Positions 25,914-32,567 of a DNA stretch of 64,000 nt are shown piece after piece (the stretch's first letter is position 1; each line of letters begins with the position of its first letter). The position numbers were made by a program, and so were the translations under genes. The stretch covers positions 1 to 64,000 of the forward strand of contig NZ_JAOEFC010000003.1 of assembly GCF_025421715.1 (NCBI RefSeq), given 5' to 3'. This stretch comes from Microbacterium festucae. GTDB lineage: Bacteria > Actinomycetota > Actinomycetes > Actinomycetales > Microbacteriaceae. The notes under the pieces were generated by a model. That model was not told the DNA's origin. It searched no databases and saw only the letters and a program-made list of their open reading frames with translations.

Positions 25914-26984
25914 TCAGCGCGAGCGGTGGTCCTCCGGGCTCAGCCGCGGCCCGCGCCGGGCCTCCCGCACGCCGCTGAGCCCGATGAGTCGGATCACGCG
26001 CTGCCGGTGGCCGCGCCACGGCTCCAGCAGCTCCAGCATCCCGTCGTCGTCGACCCGGTGCCCGGTGAGGGCGTGACCCACCTCGTGGGCGACGTGGTAG
26101 TCGCCCACGCTGACGGCATCCGGGTCGCCGTACGCGCGGATGCGGGTCTCGGCGCTCGTCCACACGCCGACGCCGGGGAGGCTCGTGAGCACCCGGTCGC
26201 GCCCGTCGCCGTCGGCGGCGGCATCGGCGGCGCGCTCGATCGACGTGCGCCGGGCGGCGGCGGCAACGATGGTGCGCGACTGCGGCGGCTCCAGCCCCGC
26301 CCGGTGCCACGTCCAGCTGGGGATGGCGCGCCAGTCGGCCGGCGGCGCGAACATCGGGGTCGGGGTCGGCCCGGGCGCGCGCTCGCCGCACCAGGTGACG
26401 ATGGCGCGCCAGGCGCCAAAGGCCTGCAGCCCGGTGACCTTCTGCTCGAAGATCGCGCTGACGAGGGCGTCGAAGACGAGATCGGTGCCGCCCAGGCGCA
26501 GGCCGGGGTGGCGGTGGTGGGTGGCGGCGATGAGCGGATGCCGGGCCGCGTCGAACCCGGTCGGGTCGTCGTCCGCGCCGCACAGGCGCGGCAGCTGCGT
26601 CAGCGCCCAGTCGGCGCCCGGACCCCAGGCGGCCGCGCGCACGCCGTGCCGGTCGGGGCGCAATGCGACGGTCGCGATGCCCGCGGGGGTGCGGCTGGCT
26701 CGCCAGATGATCCCGGCCGCCGTCGTCATCGTCGGGTCGTGCGCGCCGCGCCGCTGATCCCCGATGGCCCGTGCCGCGTCGACGGGCACGCGCGGGTGGT
26801 ACACGGCCTCGAGCGGTCGTTCGGACACCGGACGCGGGTCGCGCGTGGGCGTCGCGGGGCGCTGGGCCCCCGCGGAGCGCTTGGCCCCGGGGAGTTGGGC
26901 CGACGCGGGGCGCTGGGTCGCGGGGAGTTGGGTCGTCGCGGGGCGCTGTGCCCCCGGCATCCGCCCCCGCAGTCCCGACGTCAT
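25914..26984 (-). CDS. DNA-3-methyladenine glycosylase (AlkA-like, HhH-GPD)
   Basis: 356 aa; removes alkylated bases in base-excision repair. The HhH-GPD core has DALVSAIFEQKVTGLQA, the hairpin LPGVGVWTSAE and the catalytic Asp in SVGDYHVAHEVGHALTG. Family similarity starts near residue 60 (AVYHPRVPVDA), so the first 60 residues are a low-complexity extension (QRPA, QLPA) produced by a 33-bp tandem repeat. The start at 26984 is supported by TAGGGT (26991-26996) six bases upstream on the minus strand, meaning a leaderless mRNA that includes the extension. Confidence 0.87.
   Translation of the reverse strand: MTSGLRGRMPGAQRPATTQLPATQRPASAQLPGAKRSAGAQRPATPTRDPRPVSERPLEAVYHPRVPVDAARAIGDQRRGAHDPTMTTAAGIIWRASRTPAGIATVALRPDRHGVRAAAWGPGADWALTQLPRLCGADDDPTGFDAARHPLIAATHHRHPGLRLGGTDLVFDALVSAIFEQKVTGLQAFGAWRAIVTWCGERAPGPTPTPMFAPPADWRAIPSWTWHRAGLEPPQSRTIVAAAARRTSIERAADAAADGDGRDRVLTSLPGVGVWTSAETRIRAYGDPDAVSVGDYHVAHEVGHALTGHRVDDDGMLELLEPWRGHRQRVIRLIGLSGVREARRGPRLSPEDHRSR
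26888..26953. repeat. 33-bp tandem repeat inside the glycosylase N-terminus
   Basis: Two copies, 26888-26920 and 26921-26953, each beginning CGGGGAGTTGGG and differing at a few positions. They encode an 11-residue repeat in the unconserved N-terminal extension of the AlkA-like protein and are a likely site of copy-number change. Confidence 0.75.
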
Positions 26985-27097
26985 GCCGTCACCCTACGTC
27001 AGGGGCGCCGACATCCCCCCCGCGTTCACTCGCGCCCAGTTGTCGCCGCGCCGTGCTCAACACAGCAACACGGCGCCAGTGAACCGATGGGAGCGGG

Positions 27098-27808
27098 TCA
27101 GAAGCGGTCGGGCGAGGGGGTGCCGTGGCCGTAGCGGATGACGACGTCGGCATGCCGGTCGAAGCGGTAGCCGATGCCGCGCACCGTGCGCACGATGTCT
27201 TCGTAGCGGCCGAGCTTGGAGCGCAGGCGACGCACGTGCACGTCGATCGTGCGCTCGCCGGGCACCTCGTCGTCGTCGGCGTGGCTCCACAGCGACGAGA
27301 CCAGCTCGGTGCGCTCGATCGTGCGGCCCTCGCGCAGCACGAGGTACTGCAGCAGCTCGAACTCCTTGAAGGTCAGCGCGGCCGACTCGCCGTCGATGTG
27401 CACGCGGCGACGCGAGATGTCGATCTCGACGCCACCGGGCGCGCGGTCCTCGTCGGGCCGGTCCTGCTTGGTGCGGGCCACGGCACCGGGCTCGTGGAGC
27501 GCGAGGCGCACGACGTCGACGTCGCGGCCGCCGGCGCCCACGGGGGCCAGGGCCACGGTGGCGTAGGTCTCGGCCTGCGGGGCGAGGTCGGCGATCGTGC
27601 GGCGGAGGGCCTCGACGATGGTCGACAGCGAGACGCCGTCGACGGCGGCCTTCACCTCGTCGAGTCCGACGTAGAGGGCGAAGCCGCGCGGGGCGGTGCC
27701 GGCGGGCAGCTGCCGCGACGCACCCTGCGAACTCGGAGTCAGGTCTTCGACGGCGTGCAGGTGACGGGCGGCGGTGGCGGGCTGGGAGAGGAGCGCGGTG
27801 TGCGACAT
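27098..27808 (-). CDS. Winged-helix (OmpR-type) DNA-binding protein with unknown N-terminal domain
   Basis: 236 aa. Residues about 140-225 are a PhoB/OmpR winged helix: TFKEFELLQYLVLREGRTIER, ERTIDVHVRRLRSKLG, VRTVRGIGYRFD. The N-terminal ~125 residues (FALYVGLDEVKAAVDGVSLS, YATVALAPVG) do not form a receiver and lack the Asp pocket, so it is not an ordinary response regulator; the domain may sense something directly. A 292-base leader, from a strong promoter at 28107-28136, contains a 32-codon leaderless ORF with a Cys-rich end and a long hairpin, so expression is probably attenuated. ATG 27808 follows AAGGAC. Targets are unknown. Confidence 0.8.
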   Translation of the reverse strand: MSHTALLSQPATAARHLHAVEDLTPSSQGASRQLPAGTAPRGFALYVGLDEVKAAVDGVSLSTIVEALRRTIADLAPQAETYATVALAPVGAGGRDVDVVRLALHEPGAVARTKQDRPDEDRAPGGVEIDISRRRVHIDGESAALTFKEFELLQYLVLREGRTIERTELVSSLWSHADDDEVPGERTIDVHVRRLRSKLGRYEDIVRTVRGIGYRFDRHADVVIRYGHGTPSPDRF

Positions 27809-27940
27809 GGGAGAAAGTCCTTGGAGGAGGGAACCCGGGCGGTTCGCCAGAAGCGGGTTCGATGTGTTGCGGTCGGGCCCGATCGGGCCGTGGTGTGCGA
27901 GCTGGCCGGCATCCACGTTGTGGGCGGTGCGGTGCTCGGG

Positions 27941-27987
27941 GGTGCGTGGTCCGTACTTCGAGCGATGGCTCAGAAGCGGACGCACCC
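27941..27987 (-). promoter_or_regulatory. Candidate attenuator hairpin in the regulator leader
   Basis: On the minus-strand transcript GGGUGCG (27987-27981) pairs with CGCACCC (27947-27941), extended by UCCG with CGGA (27980-27977 with 27954-27951) across a 3-base bulge; the loop is 22 bases. It starts 14 bases after the stop codon of the short ORF, close enough for a ribosome there to interfere. A further palindrome (27876-27889) and a stem GAACCCG/CGGGTTC (27831-27860) lie before the regulator ribosome site. Function is inferred. Confidence 0.5.
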
Positions 27988-28001
27988 GGCGGGGTTCACC
28001 G

Positions 28002-28100
28002 TCAGTGGCACATTCGGCAACACATGGCAACGCGCGGCATCATGATGCCGGCAGTTCCGTTCGCCTCCCGGGCGGACAGAGTGCGTGCGTTGTCAGTCAT
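28002..28100 (-). CDS. Leaderless short ORF with Cys-rich C-terminus (leader peptide)
   Basis: 32 codons plus stop, ending Met-Cys-Cys-Arg-Met-Cys-His. Its ATG falls seven bases past the -10 of a TTGACA/CATAAT promoter, so the start codon is at or beside the transcription start. It precedes the winged-helix regulator gene by 193 bases, with a strong hairpin 14 bases after the stop. Mycobacteria use leaderless short ORFs with clustered Cys codons as cysteine-responsive attenuators; the layout here is the same but with only three Cys codons in the last six sense codons. The peptide itself probably has no function. Confidence 0.55.
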   Translation of the reverse strand: MTDNARTLSAREANGTAGIMMPRVAMCCRMCH

Positions 28101-28106
28101 GGGGCG

Positions 28107-28136
28107 ATTATGACGAACCGTGTCGGCGCGTGTCAA
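28107..28136 (-). promoter_or_regulatory. Strong sigma70-type promoter for the leader ORF and winged-helix gene
   Basis: On the minus strand, TTGACA (28136-28131), an 18-base spacer and CATAAT (28112-28107). This is the best promoter match I saw in the window. The predicted start site coincides with the A of the short ORF start codon at 28100. Confidence 0.75.
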
Positions 28137-28214
28137 ACGCGGCGACGGGCTCGATCCCCCATATGACGCCGTGTGACGGCCCTGGATGTCGGTGGTCGGG
28201 CGTACCGTGAACAC

Positions 28215-28514
28215 ATGAGCGGCTTCACGTTCGCGAACGAACCCGATGCATCCCGGTACACCCTGCACAAGGGCGGTGACCTGGTGAGCGTGCTCGATTA
28301 CCGCGACGACGGGCGCACCGTCGCCATGACGCGCGCCTACACGATCCCCACCTTCCGCGGCCACGGCTATGCGGGTGAGGTGGTCGCCCGCGCGGTCGCC
28401 GAGATCTCCGAGCGCGGCGACCGTGCCGTGAGCCCGGTGTGCTGGTACGTCGCCGACTGGTTCGAGGCCCACCCCGAGCATCGCGGGCTGCTGCGCGCCC
28501 AGCGCGCAGGCTGA
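28215..28514 (+). CDS. Small GNAT-family N-acetyltransferase (YjdJ-type)
   Basis: 99 aa, the minimal GCN5-related N-acetyltransferase fold: SVLDYRDDGRTVAMTRAYTIP, the acetyl-CoA loop FRGHGYAGEVVARAVAE and the closing PVCWYVADWFEAHPEHRGLL. Such ~95-residue proteins are widespread and of unknown substrate. ATG 28215 follows TACCGT (28203-28208) by six bases, suggesting a leaderless transcript. It diverges from the regulator leader; the promoters are back to back. Confidence 0.9.
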   Translation: MSGFTFANEPDASRYTLHKGGDLVSVLDYRDDGRTVAMTRAYTIPTFRGHGYAGEVVARAVAEISERGDRAVSPVCWYVADWFEAHPEHRGLLRAQRAG

Positions 28515-28526
28515 CCGCGCGGGGCG

Positions 28527-28556
28527 GCGTCGCCGGGCCGGTACCGGCGGGCGACG
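28527..28556 (+). terminator. Hairpin after the GNAT gene
   Basis: GCGTCGCC (28527-28534) pairs with GGCGACGC (28549-28556), with a self-complementary GGCCGGTACCGGC loop that extends the stem. It begins 12 bases after the stop codon. Confidence 0.6.
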
Positions 28557-28625
28557 CGTCCGTCAAGCCCCGCGACGCTTCCGCGGTCGGCGGGTGACAC
28601 TGGTGCCCCGACCGAAGGAGGAGCC

Positions 28626-28928
28626 ATGTCCCACGACATCCCCGAAGAAGTGCCCGACGGCATCGTCGACGCCGATCCCGCCGGCGGCTGGGGCAGCGCC
28701 GGCACCTCGGAGCATTCCGACGACGAGCAGCCCACCCTCGCTGCGCACGAGGTGGACGACGAGGCCGCGCGCGAGCGGGGCGCCGACGCGCAGCCGTCGG
28801 CACCCGACGGCGAACCGGCGTCCGACCCGTTCGTCGAGAGCGCCGAGATCCAGCAGGGCCTCGACCCCGACCTCGCCGTGCACTCCGAGACCTCGGGCGA
28901 CGCCCCGGGCGGCGACGAACAGCCCTGA
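28626..28928 (+). CDS. Small acidic, probably disordered protein
   Basis: 100 aa, very rich in Asp, Glu, Gly, Pro and Ala with few hydrophobic residues and almost no Lys (DIPEEVPDGIVDADPAGGWG, SEHSDDEQPT). No family recognised; probably intrinsically disordered and strongly acidic. An AAGGAGGAGCC ribosome site in front of ATG 28626 argues that it is really translated. Its stop codon lies inside the first copy of a 17-bp tandem repeat. Confidence 0.65.
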   Translation: MSHDIPEEVPDGIVDADPAGGWGSAGTSEHSDDEQPTLAAHEVDDEAARERGADAQPSAPDGEPASDPFVESAEIQQGLDPDLAVHSETSGDAPGGDEQP

Positions 28929-28994
28929 CGGGCGAACAGCCCTGACGGGCGAGCAGCCCTGACGGGCGAGCAGCCCTGACGGGCGAGCAGCCCC
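28920..28994. repeat. 17-bp tandem repeat, about 4.4 copies
   Basis: Units start at 28920, 28937, 28954 and 28971 with a partial copy at 28988; each reads CAGCCCTGACGGGCGAG (A as last base in the first copy). The TGA in the first unit is the stop codon of the acidic protein, and every unit repeats it. The TGAC context gives in-frame or near-frame stops if copy number changes. Confidence 0.9.
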
Positions 28995-29020
28995 GAAAGA
29001 ACCGCCCTGAGCGCGGCGTC

Positions 29021-29035
29021 GGCCCCCGCGGGGCC
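29021..29035. terminator. GC hairpin between convergent genes
   Basis: GGCCCC / GGGGCC around CGC, with flanking GTCGG and CCGGCGCCGAC able to extend the stem. It lies between the acidic protein gene and the alpha/beta hydrolase stop at 29045. Confidence 0.5.
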
Positions 29036-29044
29036 GGCGCCGAC

Positions 29045-29788
29045 TCAGTCCACGAAGCGCAGGATCTCGCGCGCCGCGGGCTCGGCATCGCGGATGAGGG
29101 TCTCGTGACCGTGGCCCGCGATCAGCGCGGTGCGCGCATCGGGCAGCAGCGCGACCACCTCGTGGAACCACCGCGGCGGCACCGTGAGATCGTGCTCGCC
29201 GCGCACCACGAGCGTCGGCATCCGCACCGCCGGGTACACCCGCTCGGGCCGGTGCACGAGCATGGCGTGCACCTTGCGCCGCAGGTGCGGGCCGGCGCGC
29301 ACGTACTCACGCGCCCCCAGCAGCAGCACCTTGGGGCTCTCGTTCAGCAGGTCGAGGGCCAGCCGCCACAGCTGCGCGCCGGCGTGGCGGTGCCGACGGT
29401 CGACGGTCGGCCCGACCAGCACCACCCGGGCGACGGCGGCGGGGTGGCGCACCGCCAGCTCCACCGCGACCTGGGTGCCCATCGAGTGACCGATCACCAC
29501 GACCTCGCCCAGGCCGCGGCTGCGCAGCATCGCCGCGACGAAGTCGGCCATGCGCTCCATCGTCGGGGTGCGCGCGGGCTCGGGCGCATCGCCGTAGCCG
29601 GGCAGGTCGAGCGCGATGACGCGGCCGTGCGGCGACAGGTGGGTGATGAGCTCGGCGAAGACCTTCCGTCCCATGCCGATGCCGTGCAGCAGCACGAACA
29701 CCGTTCCCGCGTCGGCGGCCCCGAACTCCTCGACCACGAGGGTCGCCCCGGCGTCGTGGAACTCGGAGACGATGCCGGCAGAACCCAT
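29045..29788 (-). CDS. Alpha/beta hydrolase
   Basis: 247 aa. The oxyanion region LLHGIGMG, nucleophile elbow GHSMG with Ser102, acid in VRGEHDLTVPP and base His in IAGHGHE give a complete triad. It belongs to the broad esterase/epoxide-hydrolase-like group; substrate unknown. ATG 29788 follows TAGCCT (29800-29795 on the minus strand) by six bases, so the transcript is probably leaderless. Divergent from the MFS gene. Confidence 0.88.
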   Translation of the reverse strand: MGSAGIVSEFHDAGATLVVEEFGAADAGTVFVLLHGIGMGRKVFAELITHLSPHGRVIALDLPGYGDAPEPARTPTMERMADFVAAMLRSRGLGEVVVIGHSMGTQVAVELAVRHPAAVARVVLVGPTVDRRHRHAGAQLWRLALDLLNESPKVLLLGAREYVRAGPHLRRKVHAMLVHRPERVYPAVRMPTLVVRGEHDLTVPPRWFHEVVALLPDARTALIAGHGHETLIRDAEPAAREILRFVD

Positions 29789-29883
29789 CCGACGAGGCTA
29801 CGTGCTCGGCGGGGGTGGTGCCGACCGGCATCCGGCGGGCCCCGCCCGACCCGTGCGGCCCGGACGGGCATAGCCTGGAACCG

Positions 29884-31353
29884 ATGAACGCGCCCGAGAC
29901 TGCCAGCATCCCGCTCGACCACGGCCAGCGCTGGCGCGCATTCTGGGTGTGCGTGTCGGTGGCGGCGCTCACGATCCTCGACCTCAGCAAGGTCAATGTC
30001 GCCCTGCCCTCGATCGAGAACGCGCTCGGGGCCGCCTCCACCGAGCTGCAGATCGTCGTGTCGGGCTACGTGCTCATGTTCGGTCTGGCCCTCGTGCCGT
30101 TCGGGCGCCTGGGCGACCAGCGCTCCCGCCGGATGCTGTTCCTCATCGGGCTGAGCCTGTTCACGCTCATGTCGGTGGTGTGCGCGCTGGCGCCCACCAT
30201 CGAGGTGCTCATCGCCGGGCGCCTGCTGCAGGGCCTGGCCGCCGGCATCCAGATGCCGCAGGTGATCGGCACGATCCAGCAGATCTTCACCGGCAAGGAG
30301 CGCGGGCGCGCCTTCGGCCTGTTCGGTGCGACGATCGGCATCGCCACCGCGTTCGGTCCGACCCTCGGCGGCCTCATGATCGCCGCCGGCGGCGACCAGG
30401 ACGGCTGGCGCTGGATCTTCTGGATCAACGTGCCGCTGTGCCTTGCGGTGCTGGCCGGTGTCGCGTTCATCCTGCCGCGCACCCGGCAGTCGACGCCCGG
30501 AAAGCTGCAGCTCGACCCGGTGGGCCTCACCCTGTTCGCGGTGATGATCATCACTCTGATGTGGCCGTTCCTGTTCACCACCGGCTCGCCCGACGACGAC
30601 CCGCGCCGCTGGTGGACCCTCGTTCTGTTCGCCGTCTTCGCCGCCGGGTTCGTGGCCTGGGAGCGCCGCTACGCGGCATCCGGCAAAGCGCCGCTCGTGC
30701 CGTTCGGGCTGTTCCGCATCCCGTCGTACCGCAACGGCACGCTCATCGTGACGGCGTACTTCACGGCGATCCCCGCGATGTTCCTGCTCACCACGCTGTT
30801 CCTGCAGCTGGGGGTGGGTCTCGCGCCGGTCTTCGCGGGCATGGTGTCGATCGGGTTCGCGGTGGCCAGCGCGGTGACCAGCTGGTTCGGCGGCAACCTC
30901 GTGATGCGTCTGGGACGTCCGCTGGTGGTGTGGGGCCTGGGCATCGTGCTGGTCTCGGCGGTGGGGCTCGCGGTGGTCGCCTACCTCGCCCCCGCCGACG
31001 TCGTGGCCTACCTGATGGCAGCGGTCATGCTCGTCGCGGGCGCCGGTGCCGGCCTGGTCGTCGCCCCCAACCAGACCCTCACCCTGGCCGAGATCCCCAC
31101 CCGCGAGGGCGGTCTGGCCGGATCGGTCGGCCAGCTGGGGCAGCGCATCGGCACGGCGGTCGGCTCGGCGGTGGCCCTGTCGCTGTTCTACGCCGCGATC
31201 TACCGCGACGCCGCCGCCGACAAGCACGGCCTCGACGTGTACCACGACGCCTACGCGTACGGCATGGTCGCCGTCGCGCTGTTCGTCGCGCTCGCCTTCT
31301 TCCTCGGGGTCGTCGACCTGGCCTCGCGCCGCCGCGCGTCGCGGCGCGGATAG
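29884..31353 (+). CDS. MFS transporter, DHA2 (14-helix) drug exporter family
   Basis: 489 aa with about fourteen hydrophobic segments. Motif D1/A-like features are LDLSKVNVALPSI in TM1, GRLGDQRSRRMLF after TM2, GRLLQGLAAGIQMPQ in TM4 and FGPTLGGLM in TM5 (motif C region), all typical of proton-coupled DHA2 exporters such as EmrB-type pumps. Substrate cannot be predicted. TAGCCT (29871-29876) seven bases before ATG 29884 suggests a leaderless start. No adjacent regulator, so it may be constitutive or controlled from elsewhere. Confidence 0.92.
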   Translation: MNAPETASIPLDHGQRWRAFWVCVSVAALTILDLSKVNVALPSIENALGAASTELQIVVSGYVLMFGLALVPFGRLGDQRSRRMLFLIGLSLFTLMSVVCALAPTIEVLIAGRLLQGLAAGIQMPQVIGTIQQIFTGKERGRAFGLFGATIGIATAFGPTLGGLMIAAGGDQDGWRWIFWINVPLCLAVLAGVAFILPRTRQSTPGKLQLDPVGLTLFAVMIITLMWPFLFTTGSPDDDPRRWWTLVLFAVFAAGFVAWERRYAASGKAPLVPFGLFRIPSYRNGTLIVTAYFTAIPAMFLLTTLFLQLGVGLAPVFAGMVSIGFAVASAVTSWFGGNLVMRLGRPLVVWGLGIVLVSAVGLAVVAYLAPADVVAYLMAAVMLVAGAGAGLVVAPNQTLTLAEIPTREGGLAGSVGQLGQRIGTAVGSAVALSLFYAAIYRDAAADKHGLDVYHDAYAYGMVAVALFVALAFFLGVVDLASRRRASRRG

Positions 31354-31418
31354 CCCGGAGCGGGCCCACCCCGGCGGGGCGGCCGGGCGATGTCGGGGGC
31401 CGCTCGTACCGTGGGATC

Positions 31419-32567
31419 ATGCGGATCCTGCACACCAGCGACTGGCACATCGGGCGCACCTTCCACGGGCACGCGACCCTCGATGCGCTGCGCGGCGTGC
31501 TCGAGCAGCTGACCGCCGAGGTGCGCGCGCACGAGGTCGACGTGGTGATCGTCGCCGGCGACGTGTTCGACTCCGCCACCCCCGCGGCTCCCGCCTACGC
31601 GCTGCTCAGCGACACGCTGCGGGCCCTGGCCGACACCGGCGCGCACGTGATCGTCACCAGCGGCAACCACGACTCCGCGGCCCGACTGGGCTTCCAGGCG
31701 GGGCTGCTGCGCGACGGCATCCACGTGATCACCGACCCCGGCACCGTCGGCACCCCCGTCACCATCGACGACGTCGACGGGCCCGTGCACGTCTACGGCA
31801 TCCCGTTCCTCGAGCCCGCGCTGCTGCGCCACCTCTGGCCGGGCGTGCGCACCCAGCACGACGCCCTCGGGCACGCGATGCAGCTCGTGCGCGCCGACCT
31901 CGCCGCCCGCGGCGGCCGCTCGGTGGCCGTGGCGCACTGCTTCGCCGCGGGCGTCGAGCCCACCCCGCACCTCGAGCGCGACATCCAGCAGGGCGGTCTC
32001 GACATCGTGCCGCTGACGGTGTTCGACGGTGTCGACTACGCCGCGCTCGGCCACATCCACGGCCGCCAGCAGCTCTCGCCGCACGTGCGTTACGCCGGCG
32101 CGCCGCTGCACTACAGCTTCGGCGAGGGCGACAAGCCGCGCGGCGCCTGGCTGGTCGACCTGGATGCCGACGGTCTCGCAGCGGTGCAGTGGCTCGACCT
32201 GCCCGTGCCGCGCCGGCTGGTCACGCTGCGTGGCCCGGTCGACGAGCTGCTGACCGATCCCGCGTACGACGACGCGCGTGAGGCGTGGGTGTGCGTCGAG
32301 TACACCGACCCGCTGCCGCAGCGCGATCCGCTCCGTCGCCTGCAGGAACGCTTCGCCCACTGCGCGAAGGTCGTCCACGCGCCGGTGGGCGCGCCCGTCG
32401 CCGAGGCGCGCTCCTACGCCGAGCGCGTGGCGGCGGCGCGCACCGACCACGAACTCGTCGATGCCTTCCTCGTGCACGTGCGCGAGGGGGAGGGGCTCAG
32501 CGAGGCCGAGGCCGAGATGCTCACCGAGGTGCAGGGCGAGCGCGTGCGCGCGGAGGCGCTGGCGTGA
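31419..32567 (+). CDS. sbcD: Exonuclease SbcD subunit (Mre11-like)
   Basis: 382 aa. Metallophosphoesterase motifs in order: HTSDWHIGR, AGDVFDS, TSGNHDS, VAHCF and GHIHGRQ, which bind two Mn ions for double-strand exonuclease and hairpin endonuclease activity. It works with SbcC on DNA ends and palindromes, notable in a genome region rich in perfect palindromes. ATG 31419 follows TACCGT (31407-31412) by six bases. Its stop overlaps the GTG of sbcC. Confidence 0.95.
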   Translation: MRILHTSDWHIGRTFHGHATLDALRGVLEQLTAEVRAHEVDVVIVAGDVFDSATPAAPAYALLSDTLRALADTGAHVIVTSGNHDSAARLGFQAGLLRDGIHVITDPGTVGTPVTIDDVDGPVHVYGIPFLEPALLRHLWPGVRTQHDALGHAMQLVRADLAARGGRSVAVAHCFAAGVEPTPHLERDIQQGGLDIVPLTVFDGVDYAALGHIHGRQQLSPHVRYAGAPLHYSFGEGDKPRGAWLVDLDADGLAAVQWLDLPVPRRLVTLRGPVDELLTDPAYDDAREAWVCVEYTDPLPQRDPLRRLQERFAHCAKVVHAPVGAPVAEARSYAERVAAARTDHELVDAFLVHVREGEGLSEAEAEMLTEVQGERVRAEALA

